Positions 53,061 through 61,897 of a stretch of 64,000 bases of DNA are shown piece by piece. Each line of letters starts with the position of its first letter. Position 1 is the stretch's first letter. The translations under genes and the position numbers were made by a program. The notes under the pieces are model-generated. The model had not been told where the DNA came from and did not search any database. It saw nothing but the letters and a program-made list of their open reading frames with translations. Source of the DNA: Bacillus sp. FJAT-29790 (GTDB lineage Bacteria; Bacillota; Bacilli; Bacillales; Cytobacillaceae); the NCBI RefSeq assembly GCF_019039215.1, contig NZ_JAHNZZ010000001.1, positions 749,637-813,636 of the forward strand, read 5' to 3'.

Positions 53061-54026
53061 ATGAAAGCATTAATTATTGAATCGTTCGGTGGACCTGAAG
53101 TGTTGCAGTATAAGGAAATTGCTGATCCTATTATAAATGAAAATGAAATCTTGGTAAAAATGCAGGCGATTGGCTTAAATTTTGCTGATATTTATAGAAG
53201 GAAAGGCCATTACCATTTAGCAGGAAAACCACCTTACATATTGGGTTATGAAGGTGCAGGAATTGTAGAACAGGTTGGTTCAGTTGTTACTAAGTTCAAA
53301 GTTGGAGATCGTATTGCATTTGCAGATGTCCCATTTGCAAATGCAGAGCTAGTAGCCGTTCCTATTGAGAAGGTTATTCCTATACCGGATGAGATCTCTT
53401 TTGAAACAGCTTCTTCCGTTTTACTGCAAGGCCTAACCGCTCATTATCTAACAAATGACAGTTATCAAGTTAAGTCAGGGGATACTGTTCTTGTTCACGC
53501 TGCAGCGGGAGGGGTAGGTCAGCTGCTTATTCAGATTGCAAAAATTTTAGGTGCTCAAGTAATAGGTCTTACATCATCCGAAGCAAAATCTTCAGCTGCT
53601 TATGCGGCTGGTGCTGACAGTGTATTCTTATATAGTGATAAATGGACTGAAAAAATAAAGGAAAAAACCAATGGTCACGGAGTAGATGTTGCTTACGATT
53701 CTGTGGGATCTACATTAGAAGATAGCTTTAACGTTACAAGAATCGGAGGCACGGTAGTATTTTATGGGATGGCAGGAGGGGACCCTACGCCAGTGGATCC
53801 GCGAATGCTAATGGATACTTCAAAAACATTAACTGGTGGAGACCTTTGGAATGTTCTAACATCCTTTGAAGAAAGAAAAAAACGTTCGGGTCAGCTGTTT
53901 AATTGGATCAGTAATGCTCAAATAAAAATTACAGAACCTACTATTTTTTCATTAGAAGATGGTTGTAAAGCACATGAATTACTTGAAAGTCGAAAAAGTA
54001 CAGGGAAGATTTTATTGCTTCCATAA
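53061..54026 (+). CDS. NADPH:quinone oxidoreductase-type zinc-less alcohol dehydrogenase family protein
   Basis: A 321-residue medium-chain dehydrogenase/reductase of the quinone oxidoreductase (Qor) group. The start is KALIIESFGGPEVLQYKEIA, with NFADIYRRKGHY near residue 45 and GYEGAGIVEQVG near 63. The nucleotide-binding VLVHAAAGGVGQLLIQIAKI lies near 145 and HGVDVAYDSVG near 213. The zinc-ligand cysteines of alcohol dehydrogenases are absent, as in Qor. It reduces quinones or enones with NADPH. The start is ATG 53061 behind TAGGAGGTAG, not the longer frame from 52926. It is a lone gene in decayed surroundings. Confidence 0.92.
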   Translation: MKALIIESFGGPEVLQYKEIADPIINENEILVKMQAIGLNFADIYRRKGHYHLAGKPPYILGYEGAGIVEQVGSVVTKFKVGDRIAFADVPFANAELVAVPIEKVIPIPDEISFETASSVLLQGLTAHYLTNDSYQVKSGDTVLVHAAAGGVGQLLIQIAKILGAQVIGLTSSEAKSSAAYAAGADSVFLYSDKWTEKIKEKTNGHGVDVAYDSVGSTLEDSFNVTRIGGTVVFYGMAGGDPTPVDPRMLMDTSKTLTGGDLWNVLTSFEERKKRSGQLFNWISNAQIKITEPTIFSLEDGCKAHELLESRKSTGKILLLP

Positions 54027-54069
54027 AAAACAGGAAACACAATTCAGAAATATATCTTCTTATATAAAT

Positions 54070-54098
54070 AAATGCAGCCTACATACGGCTGCATTTTT
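54070..54098 (+). terminator. Terminator of the quinone oxidoreductase gene
   Basis: AATGCAGCC pairs with GGCTGCATT, followed by TTTTG. Confidence 0.85.
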
Positions 54099-54213
54099 GT
54101 TATAATCGCGGTAAAAACACGCAGACTGGAGTTTTTATTGTTACTTTATCCTCATCATTTTTATGTATCAAAAAGTAAATGAATAGCAAAAGGCTGTTTT
54201 TTTACCTAAATAA

Positions 54214-54326
54214 TTGAATTTTCTAAAAATTTCAGGTATAATAGAAAAGGTCAAGTAGTTAATCTAGTTGATTAAATAAAAATCAGACATTCCTTTCCAT
54301 TTTGGAAGGGGATGTCTGATTTTTTA
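54214..54326 (+). ncRNA. Promoter-leader-terminator unit without a gene: sRNA candidate or gene scar
   Basis: A strong sigma-A promoter (TTGAAT, 17 bases, TATAAT at 54237-54242) is followed within 40 bases by a strong terminator (AATCAGACAT against ATGTCTGATT, T-run, 54281-54326). The expected transcript is about 78 bases. The promoter and leader (TATAATAGAAAA-GGTCAAG) match those of the IDEAL-domain gene at 28034-28090, and the terminators both begin AATCAG. It may be that gene's locus with the coding part deleted, or a small RNA. Confidence 0.5.
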
Positions 54327-54495
54327 AGGGCTCTCCCCTCAATACGATATGGATTGAACAGGTAGAGGGTCATACAAATTTATTTTGAGAGAGAAAAAGA
54401 GCAGTTCGGTAAATAGATTCACAATCAGTAGGTTCTATCAGTGTAATTGATTTCTTCATGTGATTTAAATAGATTTGCTAGGGAGGATGCATAAC

Positions 54496-55419
54496 TTGAA
54501 TTTTGAACATCTTAAAGTATTTCACATGGCAGCAAAGAAAAGGAATTTTTCTGAAACAGCCAAATTACTACATATGTCACAACCGAGTATCAGTTTGCAA
54601 ATTCGGCAGCTTGAGGAATCATTAAACATCAAACTGTTTAAACGGACGACGAGAAAAGTCGATTTGACCCCAGCTGGTGAGATCCTTTTTAACTCCTCCG
54701 AGAAAATCTTGAATTTAATTCATCAGACAGAACAGGAGATTGCCCTTCTATCGGATTCGAATTATGGTGTTTTGAACATTGGCGCCAGCATGACAATAGG
54801 AGAGCATATCCTCCCATACGCTTTAGGGAAATATAAAAAGGAATATCCAAACGTAAATATTATCCTTGAAATCTACAATACAGATCAAATCATCGAGAAA
54901 CTAGTCAATGAGGAAATCCATCTCGCATTTGTTCAATCGATGATTTCTTACCCGAAATATCGTCAGCTCCCCTTTTTTGAAGATAAGTTAATCCTAATTG
55001 CATCCAATAATTACACTCATCCGCTTTTGGATCACCAGCAACGAAGCATTAGCTTGAATGATATGTTTTCACTCCCCTTAATTTTAAGGGAAGCAGGCTC
55101 AGGAACAAGACAAGTCATAGAGGAACAGCTGCGTCGTAACAAACTAAATCCTGAAAAGCTTCAGATCATTCTTGAACTTGAAAACACCCAGTCTATAAAA
55201 TCAGCAGTTGAATCAGGTATGGGATTATCGATTATTTCCCAAGCATCCGTTCAACACGAGCTCCGCTTAAAAACACTTCGTCAATTTTCTATCGAGGGAA
55301 TGAACTTAAAACGAAATTTTTATTCTGTTTACGATGAGAAAAGGCTAACATCTGCAAGCGAATCCTTTCTTTTATTTCTTCATAATTACTACAGCATGAA
55401 AAGTAAGACATCAGTGTAG
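54496..55419 (+). CDS. LysR-family transcriptional regulator
   Basis: A 307-residue regulator. The N-terminal winged HTH reads NFSETAKLLHMSQPSISLQI, then RQLEESLNIKLFKRTTRKVD (residues about 16-56). The effector domain starts GVLNIGASMTIGEHILPYAL near 88. The start is TTG 54496 (MNFEHLKVFHMAAK), with GGAGG 9 bases upstream; ATG 54487 and TTG 54475 are in-frame alternatives. It lies directly upstream of, and in the same direction as, the sulfoacetaldehyde dehydrogenase-like operon, whose 265-base leader contains a LysR-style inverted repeat. It is therefore a likely activator of that operon, with the pathway acid or its CoA ester as candidate inducer. Confidence 0.92.
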   Translation: MNFEHLKVFHMAAKKRNFSETAKLLHMSQPSISLQIRQLEESLNIKLFKRTTRKVDLTPAGEILFNSSEKILNLIHQTEQEIALLSDSNYGVLNIGASMTIGEHILPYALGKYKKEYPNVNIILEIYNTDQIIEKLVNEEIHLAFVQSMISYPKYRQLPFFEDKLILIASNNYTHPLLDHQQRSISLNDMFSLPLILREAGSGTRQVIEEQLRRNKLNPEKLQIILELENTQSIKSAVESGMGLSIISQASVQHELRLKTLRQFSIEGMNLKRNFYSVYDEKRLTSASESFLLFLHNYYSMKSKTSV

Positions 55420-55430
55420 ATATGGACCCT

Positions 55431-55456
55431 AACTGACATCCAGGTGTCAGTTTTTT
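55431..55456 (+). terminator. Terminator of the LysR-type gene
   Basis: AACTGACA pairs with TGTCAGTT around a 6-base loop, followed by TTTT. It separates the regulator from the catabolic operon. Confidence 0.8.
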
Positions 55457-55531
55457 AAATTTCTAATAATCGAAAAAGCCAATAGATCAAGCCAGAATGG
55501 AAATTCATAATAATTCTTTATATATGTAATA

Positions 55532-55573
55532 AATTATCCAAATATATCAAATATTTAAAATATATTGATAATT
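55532..55573 (+). promoter_or_regulatory. Candidate LysR-type operator
   Basis: AATTATCCAAATATAT faces ATATATTGATAATT across about 12 AT-rich bases, an imperfect inverted repeat with a T-N11-A-like core, about 110 bases before the operon start. Strong AT bias here makes chance symmetry possible. Confidence 0.4.
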
Positions 55574-55684
55574 TAAAGGTGATTGAATTACCATAAGGAG
55601 GCAGGCTTCCAAAATTTCTAAATCTGATGACCACATCATGAAATTGGTAATGAAAGAAAAATTGGATAGGATGGAGGAGCAAGT

Positions 55685-57124
55685 ATGACAAAGAACGTAA
55701 AAGATCATGTGAAAAGCGCAGGTGTGATCGATGTGAAGGATGTTATTTCAACCATGATGGAAAAAGCTAGGTCTGCGATGAAAACTTTTAATGGATATTG
55801 CCAGGAACAAGTGGATGAAGTGGTTCAAGCAGTTGCCTGGGCAATCTACAAACCGGGTCATGCAGAGGCATTAGCAGAACTTGCATTAATGGAAACAGGT
55901 TTAGGCTGTTATGACGACAAAGTCACAAAAAAGCGGCGTAAAACGCTTGGAACGCTTCGTGATCTAAAAGGGGCCAAATCAGTTGGCGTAATAAACGTTG
56001 ACGTAGCTAAAGGAATCACCGAAATAGCAAAGCCGGTAGGTGTTGTCGCTGCCGTCGTTCCTTCCACAAATCCTGGTGCTACACCAGCTAATATCGCTAT
56101 GATGGCCTTAAAAGGACGGAATGCGATTATCATTGCCCCATCACCAAAAGGATTAACTACAAGCCAATTGCTTCTTCAATATATTCATAAGGAATTTGAA
56201 AAAATCGGTGCACCTCTTGACCTTGTTCAAGTTTTGCCGCCGCCAGTCAACAAAGCCATTACAAAAGAACTAATGAACCAGGCTGACTTCGTTACAGTAA
56301 CAGGATCTGCTAATAATGTGTACAACGGTCAAACATCCGGAAAGCCAAATGCTTGTGTTGGAGCTGGGAACGTTGTATCCATTGTAGACGCAACTGCCAA
56401 TATCGAAGAAGCCGCCCGTAAAATTTATTTGAGTAAAACCTTTGATAACGCTACAAGCTGTTCCAATGATAACTCTGTGGTAATTGAAGCCGCTGTCTAT
56501 GACGAAATGATTGCTGCATTGCAAAAAGAAGGAGGTTATCTTTGTAACCAAAAGGAAAAAGAGCTGCTGCAGCATGCCATGTGGATAGATGGAAAACGAA
56601 ATAGCAGAACAGTTGCGAAAGATCCTTATGTTTTGGCAAAAGAGGCTGGCCTGGAATGTGCAAAAGCGAAAAATGCAAAGTTTTTTATGGTCAAAGAAAC
56701 AGGTGTCGGGAAAGAATACCCTTTTTCTGGAGAGAAACTAGCCGTCGTATTAACGGTTTATAAGGCCGCTGATTTTAATGAAGCAATAGAGCTGACAAAA
56801 GAGATTCTTCAATACCAAGGCCGCGGCCACTCTTGCGGGCTGCATACGACTGATGAATCACATATAGAGCAAATCGGGATGGAGATCGATGTGTGCCGTC
56901 TGTTAATCAATCAAGTTCAGGTATATGGGAACGGGGGAAGCTTCAATAACGGCCTTAATTTTACACTTTCAATGGGCGGTGGTTCATGGGCAGGTAATAA
57001 TATCGGAGAAAACTTATCATATAAACATTTCTTGAACATCACAAGGGTTTCGCGTGTTATTCCAGAAGTGGTACCTACTGATGAAGAACTTTGGAGTACG
57101 TATTGGAACAAATATGGCCGCTAA
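55685..57124 (+). CDS. sauS: CoA-acylating aldehyde dehydrogenase, probable sulfoacetaldehyde dehydrogenase
   Basis: A 479-residue CoA-dependent ALDH. VVPSTNPGATPANIAMMALK near residue 119 is the acylating-ALDH signature, and the catalytic Cys is near 258 in DNATSCSNDNSVVIE. A Gly-rich end (LSMGGGSWAGNNIGENL) is conserved in this group. The overall sequence and the neighbours (acyl-CoA ligase pair, MFS importer, LysR regulator) match acylating sulfoacetaldehyde dehydrogenase, which reduces sulfoacetyl-CoA to sulfoacetaldehyde (or the reverse). The start ATG 55685 follows ATGGAGGAG. The substrate is inferred from context; another short acid is possible. Xsc, which would split sulfoacetaldehyde, is not in the window. 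Confidence 0.8.
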   Translation: MTKNVKDHVKSAGVIDVKDVISTMMEKARSAMKTFNGYCQEQVDEVVQAVAWAIYKPGHAEALAELALMETGLGCYDDKVTKKRRKTLGTLRDLKGAKSVGVINVDVAKGITEIAKPVGVVAAVVPSTNPGATPANIAMMALKGRNAIIIAPSPKGLTTSQLLLQYIHKEFEKIGAPLDLVQVLPPPVNKAITKELMNQADFVTVTGSANNVYNGQTSGKPNACVGAGNVVSIVDATANIEEAARKIYLSKTFDNATSCSNDNSVVIEAAVYDEMIAALQKEGGYLCNQKEKELLQHAMWIDGKRNSRTVAKDPYVLAKEAGLECAKAKNAKFFMVKETGVGKEYPFSGEKLAVVLTVYKAADFNEAIELTKEILQYQGRGHSCGLHTTDESHIEQIGMEIDVCRLLINQVQVYGNGGSFNNGLNFTLSMGGGSWAGNNIGENLSYKHFLNITRVSRVIPEVVPTDEELWSTYWNKYGR

Positions 57125-57142
57125 AGAGGAGGGATATTGATT

Positions 57143-58267
57143 ATGAAATTATTTGAATACCAGGCCAAAGACATATTTGAAGAAAGTTCAATTCCTGTCC
57201 CAAACAGGATATTAATTAAAAATAATGATGAAGCCGAAAATGCGGTGAATGAAGTGGGTATCCCTTGTGTACTAAAAGCACAGGTCCTTCACGGAGGAAG
57301 AGGAAAAGCCGGACTTATTAAGCTTGTATCAGAATTGGATGCAGTACAGGAAAATGCAGACGGAATATTCTCACGGGCGAAAAATATGCCGTACTTATTA
57401 ATTGAAGAGGCCATCAACATTGAGAAGGAACTGTATGTTTCTATTAGCGCAGATCCCATGACAGGATATGGGATGATAATGGCTTGTGCAGAAGGCGGAA
57501 TTGATATAGAAGAAATTGCAAGGACGATGCCGGAACAAATCAAAAAGTTGCTTGTGGATCCGTCTGTTGGTCTATTGCCATATCAAGCTAGAAGTCTCCT
57601 ATATGAGCTAGGCATTCAACAGGAAATGATCGGACAGGGGACGAAAATTCTATTAAACTTATACGATATTTTTCAAAAGTATGAATTGGAATTGGTGGAG
57701 ATTAACCCTTTGATGATCACTAAGGAAGGGGGGTTCATTGCAGGTGATGGTAAAGTAAGTATTGATGACAATGCATTGTTTAGACACCCGCAGTTTTCAA
57801 TGACAAGGGAGTATTTTGAAAACGATGCTCAATATGAAGCTGCACAGGAAGGGATTCCTTATCTCCAATTCGACGGCAATATCGGCTTAATGTGTGCTGG
57901 AGCCGGATTAACCAACACGGTTTTTGACCTTGTGAATGATTATGGCGGAAGTGTCGCTAATTATCTTGAATTTGGTGGTCCAAATTACCACAAGGCACGA
58001 AAGGCCATGGAGATTATGATGAAAAATGACATTAAAGTGATGCTAATTGTCACATTTGGCACGATTGCCAGAGCAGATGTAATGGCGAAAGGGGTCGTTG
58101 ATGCCATTAAAGAATTAAAGCCCGACTTTCCAATTGTTACGGCGATTCGGGGGACAGGAGAGGAAGAAGCACATGAACTTCTTCGCGGTGCGGGGCTTGA
58201 TCCGCTAAAAGATACAGAGGAAGCGGTAATCACGGCAATCGCACTGGCTGGAGGTGGAAAGCGATGA
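57143..58267 (+). CDS. SucC-like ADP/GDP-forming acyl-CoA ligase, beta subunit
   Basis: A 374-residue ATP-grasp subunit. KLFEYQAKDIFEESSIPVPN at the start, the nucleotide loop VLHGGRGKAGLIK near residue 48, and ELVEINPLMITKEGGFIAGD, then GKVSIDDNALFRHPQF, match succinyl-CoA synthetase beta. The C-terminal power-helix domain (GLMCAGAGLTN...GGPNYHKARKAM) is complete. ATG 57143 is chosen because GGAGGG is 9 bases upstream; TTG 57137 is too close. It overlaps the alpha-subunit start (ATGA). Being between a sulfoacetaldehyde dehydrogenase-like gene and an importer, it probably forms sulfoacetyl-CoA rather than succinyl-CoA, as the SqwKL ligase does in a sulfoglycolysis pathway. Confidence 0.9.
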   Translation: MKLFEYQAKDIFEESSIPVPNRILIKNNDEAENAVNEVGIPCVLKAQVLHGGRGKAGLIKLVSELDAVQENADGIFSRAKNMPYLLIEEAINIEKELYVSISADPMTGYGMIMACAEGGIDIEEIARTMPEQIKKLLVDPSVGLLPYQARSLLYELGIQQEMIGQGTKILLNLYDIFQKYELELVEINPLMITKEGGFIAGDGKVSIDDNALFRHPQFSMTREYFENDAQYEAAQEGIPYLQFDGNIGLMCAGAGLTNTVFDLVNDYGGSVANYLEFGGPNYHKARKAMEIMMKNDIKVMLIVTFGTIARADVMAKGVVDAIKELKPDFPIVTAIRGTGEEEAHELLRGAGLDPLKDTEEAVITAIALAGGGKR

Positions 58268-59157
58268 GCATTATTTTAGATAGGCGTACGCGAGTATTGG
58301 TACAGGGAATTACGGGCAAGGAAGGGGCTTTTTGGACACAGCATATGATTGATTACGGAACCAACGTGGTTGCTGGAGTTACACCGGGCAGAGAAGGACA
58401 ATATGCAGCAGGGGTCCCCGTTTACCATACGGTCCGCCGTGCAGTAGCTGATATTCCTGTAGATGCCTCACTCCTATTTGTTCCTCCGAGGTTTGCCAAG
58501 GATGCACTAATGGAAGCGCTGGATGCGGGAATTAAGAAAGTTGTTATTTTATGTGATGGGATTCCATTGCACGATGCCATGCAAATGAGGAGAGCTGCCC
58601 GATTGGCTGGTGCGATGGTGATAGGAGGCAATACATCAGGCATTATTTCAATGGGGCAGGCTATGATGGGATTTTTCCCGTATTGGCTGGATCGTGTTTA
58701 TCGTCCTGGACGCATAGGAATCATGACAAGGAGCGGTTCTTTAACAAATGAAGTTACCGCAGAGGTCGTTCGTGCAGGTTTTGGCTGCTCATCTTTAATT
58801 GGAATCGGGGGAGATCCAGTTCCAATGACCCGATTTGCTGAAGTACTTCCATTATTCGAGGCAGACCCGGACACAGACGCTGTTGTTATGATTGGTGAAC
58901 TTGGTGGGACGATGGAGGAAGAAGTTGCTGAAGCAATTGAGAATAAAGTCTTCACCAAGCCTTTGGTTGCTTTTCTAGGAGGAAGGACTGCACCAGAAGG
59001 GAAAAAGATGGGTCATGCTGGAGCCATCGTAACGGCAGGTAAAGGAACGGTGAAAGATAAAATCGCTGCATTGAAAAAAGCAGGAGCATACGTTGCTGAA
59101 CGTCCGAGAAATGTCGGTATGCTACTTGAATCCTTTTTGGTCGGCAATAAGCGTTAA
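58264..59157 (+). CDS. SucD-like ADP/GDP-forming acyl-CoA ligase, alpha subunit
   Basis: A 297-residue CoA-binding subunit. RVLVQGITGKEGAFWTQHMI near residue 9 is the CoA-binding Rossmann motif, IGIMTRSGSLTNEVTAEVVR near 153 starts the ligase domain, and the phospho-histidine is about 251 in KKMGHAGAIV. FLGGRTAPEGKK is conserved. Its ATG overlaps the beta-subunit stop (ATGA), so subunits are made in balance. It differs from housekeeping SucD, which is normally beside sucC in its own operon. The acid specificity is inferred from neighbours only. Confidence 0.9.
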   Translation: MSIILDRRTRVLVQGITGKEGAFWTQHMIDYGTNVVAGVTPGREGQYAAGVPVYHTVRRAVADIPVDASLLFVPPRFAKDALMEALDAGIKKVVILCDGIPLHDAMQMRRAARLAGAMVIGGNTSGIISMGQAMMGFFPYWLDRVYRPGRIGIMTRSGSLTNEVTAEVVRAGFGCSSLIGIGGDPVPMTRFAEVLPLFEADPDTDAVVMIGELGGTMEEEVAEAIENKVFTKPLVAFLGGRTAPEGKKMGHAGAIVTAGKGTVKDKIAALKKAGAYVAERPRNVGMLLESFLVGNKR

Positions 59158-59320
59158 AGCCGCTAACTATAAATAATAGGTATTAGTAAAGTCGGATGTA
59201 AGCGCTTTATTTATTCTTAAATCATCTTTAAAAACTTAGGCGAAAAGATTATTATTCTGTCTATCAATTTTGAGACCTTACAAAATACTCTGGAAAAATC
59301 TTTGGAAAGAGTGGTGTGCT

Positions 59321-59350
59321 AGATCCCTGCCAAAAAAGAGGCAGGGATCT
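59321..59350 (+). terminator. Hairpin between ligase and MFS genes
   Basis: AGATCCCTGCC pairs perfectly with GGCAGGGATCT around an 8-base A-rich loop. No T-run follows, so it may attenuate or protect mRNA rather than stop transcription. Confidence 0.6.
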
Positions 59351-59431
59351 GAAATAAAACGAATTCTTCATGAAACCAATGTGTGGTGTTGAGGTTTAGG
59401 AACATAAACAAGATTTTAGGGAGGCAAGGGG

Positions 59432-60730
59432 ATGAAGAAAAAAATCACTGTTGGTAACAAAGTGTTATTTCTTCTATGTGCTATGTATTTTATCACGTAT
59501 ATTGATAGAGTCAACATTGCCACAGCTGCTCCGTTTATGCAAAAAGATCTTAATCTGTCCACGACCGAAATGGGTCTCATATTGTCAGCCTTCGCTTATC
59601 CATATGCTTTTTTGCAGATTTTTGGCGGATGGATCGGAGATAAGGTAGGTCCACGTAAAACATTGACCTTCGTAGGAGCAATTTGGTCAGTGGCAACCAT
59701 CGTTACAGGAATGGTCACAGGAATGTTCAGTGCCATATTGGCACGAGTTGGGCTTGGTCTTGGAGAAGGAGCCGCATTTCCTACAGCAACGAGAGCGATG
59801 GCACAATGGCTGCCCAAAGATAAGTTCGGATACGCCCAGGGGATTGTACATTCGGCTTCCCGGCTTGGAAATGCAGTAGCGCCGCCCCTTATTGCATTAT
59901 TGATAGTTGCCTATGGCTGGCGTGAATCGTTTGTCATTATGGGTGTCATTAGTCTTGTTTGGATGGTTGTGTGGATGTGGTATTTTCGAGATAACCCGAA
60001 AAATCATCCGAAGATGACATCTGAGGAGCTAGAGAAGCTGCCAAGGTATGTGACGAAAAGTGAGAAGAAAAAAATCAAGGTTCCTTGGAAAGCATTATCG
60101 AAAAGGATTCTTCCCGTTACCTTTGTAGACTTTTGTTACGGATGGACATTATGGGTGTATTTAACTTGGCTGCCTTCCTTTTTATTCACAGCCTACGGAC
60201 TGGATATCAAATCTTCAGCGTTGTTTGCGGCGGGTATCCTGATGTCCGGTGTTATCGGTGATACATTGGGAGGTGTGATATCAGACCGAATTTATCGTAA
60301 GACGAATAATCTGAAATTGGCACGCCGGTCTTTATTAATCGTTGGTTTATCAGGTTCATTCATCTTCCTTTTACCTACTTTATTTGTACACAATCTGGCG
60401 TTTATCGCCATTTCAATGAGCCTTGCCTTCTTTTTCCTAGAACTGTGCAATGCCGTTCTATGGGCGATCCCAATGGATATTGCGCCTAATCATTCAGGAA
60501 CCGCGAGTGGTATGATGAATACAGGCTTCGGTGTGGCCGGAATGCTGTCACCTGTAGCTTTTGGTTTCTTAATTGCTGTCTCTGGCAACTGGCAAGTACC
60601 TTTTATCATGTCTATTGTCTTACTGGTTGCGGGAATTATCGTTACGTTAAGGATTGATCCTTCCAAACAACTAGAAGAAGACACCGATATCCCAATCGAT
60701 CCATTAAATCCAAATGTGAAAAGTGTATAA
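59432..60730 (+). CDS. MFS organic-anion importer (ACS family), candidate SauU-like sulfoacetate carrier
   Basis: A 432-residue protein with twelve hydrophobic segments. ITYIDRVNIATAAPFMQKDL near residue 21, FGGWIGDKVGPRKTL near 63 (motif A) and GLGEGAAFPTATRAMAQWLP near 110 mark the anion:cation symporter family that takes up hexuronates, tartrate, phthalate and sulfonate acids. The start ATG 59432 follows AGGGAGGCAAGG. It is 274 bases after the SucD-like gene in the same direction, the usual place of a substrate importer such as SauU. Which anion it carries is inferred. Confidence 0.9.
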   Translation: MKKKITVGNKVLFLLCAMYFITYIDRVNIATAAPFMQKDLNLSTTEMGLILSAFAYPYAFLQIFGGWIGDKVGPRKTLTFVGAIWSVATIVTGMVTGMFSAILARVGLGLGEGAAFPTATRAMAQWLPKDKFGYAQGIVHSASRLGNAVAPPLIALLIVAYGWRESFVIMGVISLVWMVVWMWYFRDNPKNHPKMTSEELEKLPRYVTKSEKKKIKVPWKALSKRILPVTFVDFCYGWTLWVYLTWLPSFLFTAYGLDIKSSALFAAGILMSGVIGDTLGGVISDRIYRKTNNLKLARRSLLIVGLSGSFIFLLPTLFVHNLAFIAISMSLAFFFLELCNAVLWAIPMDIAPNHSGTASGMMNTGFGVAGMLSPVAFGFLIAVSGNWQVPFIMSIVLLVAGIIVTLRIDPSKQLEEDTDIPIDPLNPNVKSV

Positions 60731-60883
60731 GGAAAAATGAAAACCTACTTCCTAGTTAAAAATACTTCGAGTTTGTTTTGGTAAATCCCCAACATTGCAA
60801 GGAAGCTATTATCCTCTGCACTTAGTTTATGTTTAATTCTTCAATATTCGATTACAAATTTATAGGATCATTCGGAAAGGGTA

Positions 60884-60934
60884 AAAGACCACATAAGGAG
60901 CGGAAATATAATTTCCTTGCTTACGTGGTCTTTC
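60884..60934. terminator. Bidirectional terminator between MFS gene and dapA
   Basis: AAAGACCAC pairs with GTGGTCTTT, extended by GGAAA/TTTCC with small mismatches. A-runs and T-runs flank both ends. Confidence 0.8.
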
Positions 60935-60940
60935 TTCAAT

Positions 60941-61831
60941 TTAAATAGATTCTTCGATTAAATTGCTAAGTTTCAGTATTCTTTGTAGCTCTTTATTTTC
61001 TGTATCATTTAATGAAACCATTGGCAAGCGAACCCCTCCAACGTTTACTCCAAGTATATTTAATGCTCCTTTTACCGGTGATGGGCTTGGGGCAGTAAAT
61101 AATGCTTTCATAATTGGGAGAAGGGCACGATGTGCAGAGGCCGCATCTTGGAGTTTCCCATTTTTGAAGCTATTGATCATTTCTTGCATTTTATTCCCTA
61201 TAATATGGGAAGCGACAGAAACAACCCCCGCTCCACCGATAGCTAAAACCGGTATTGTTAATCCATCATCACCACTGTACAGCGTAAAATCATCAGGCGT
61301 TTGCCCAATAATTTCTGCCATGGCATCTAAGTCACCGCTTGCTTCCTTAACGGCAACAATATTATTAATCTCTGAAAGCCGAACAATTGTCTCTACTGTC
61401 ATGTTAACAGCGCTACGTCCTGGAATATTGTAAAGCATGACAGGTAGCTTTGTTGATTCGGCAATCGCTTGAAAATGCTGAAATAATCCTTCTTGGGACG
61501 GCTTGTTATAGTATGGGGTAACAAGCATGATTCCATCGACTCCTGCACCCTCAGCAAGTTTAGTTAAACTGATCGAAGCTCTCGTGTTATTCGAGCCAGT
61601 CCCAGCGATGACTGGAACTCTTCCATTAACAGCTTCAACAACAAACTTAAATAATTCTACTTTCTCTTCCGTAGTTAGTGTAGGCGACTCTCCTGTTGTG
61701 CCAGCCACAACTAGTCCATCAGAACCGTTAGCTATTAAATAGTTTACTAAAGTTCTTGTCGCGTTAAAATCTACCTCCCCATTATGATCAAATGGCGTCA
61801 CCATTGCGGTTAAAACTTGGCCAAAATACAT
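60941..61831 (-). CDS. dapA: 4-hydroxy-tetrahydrodipicolinate synthase
   Basis: Condenses pyruvate with aspartate semialdehyde, the first committed step to diaminopimelate, lysine and (in spores) dipicolinate. The 296-residue TIM barrel has AGTTGESPTLT (43-53), the catalytic Tyr 134 in YNIPGRSAVNM and the Schiff-base Lys 162 in VAVKEASGD. The start ATG 61831 follows AAGGGTGTG. A lysine riboswitch with its own terminator precedes it, which confirms a lysine-biosynthetic role rather than another aldolase of the family. It stands alone, without asd or dapB, so it may be a second DapA. Confidence 0.94.
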   Translation of the reverse strand: MYFGQVLTAMVTPFDHNGEVDFNATRTLVNYLIANGSDGLVVAGTTGESPTLTTEEKVELFKFVVEAVNGRVPVIAGTGSNNTRASISLTKLAEGAGVDGIMLVTPYYNKPSQEGLFQHFQAIAESTKLPVMLYNIPGRSAVNMTVETIVRLSEINNIVAVKEASGDLDAMAEIIGQTPDDFTLYSGDDGLTIPVLAIGGAGVVSVASHIIGNKMQEMINSFKNGKLQDAASAHRALLPIMKALFTAPSPSPVKGALNILGVNVGGVRLPMVSLNDTENKELQRILKLSNLIEESI

Positions 61832-61897
61832 AATTTCACACCCTTTAAATTATTTTTTGTATAAATTAGAGGTGGTTAAGGCATTCAAAAGTAAACG

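Noticed and set aside
55590-55684. AAGGAGG at about 55595 followed by a frame ending in TGA overlapping the sauS-like start
   Set aside because: No ATG, GTG or TTG lies at a sensible distance; only an ATT 12 bases away or unserved ATGs further on. Not enough for a leader peptide call.
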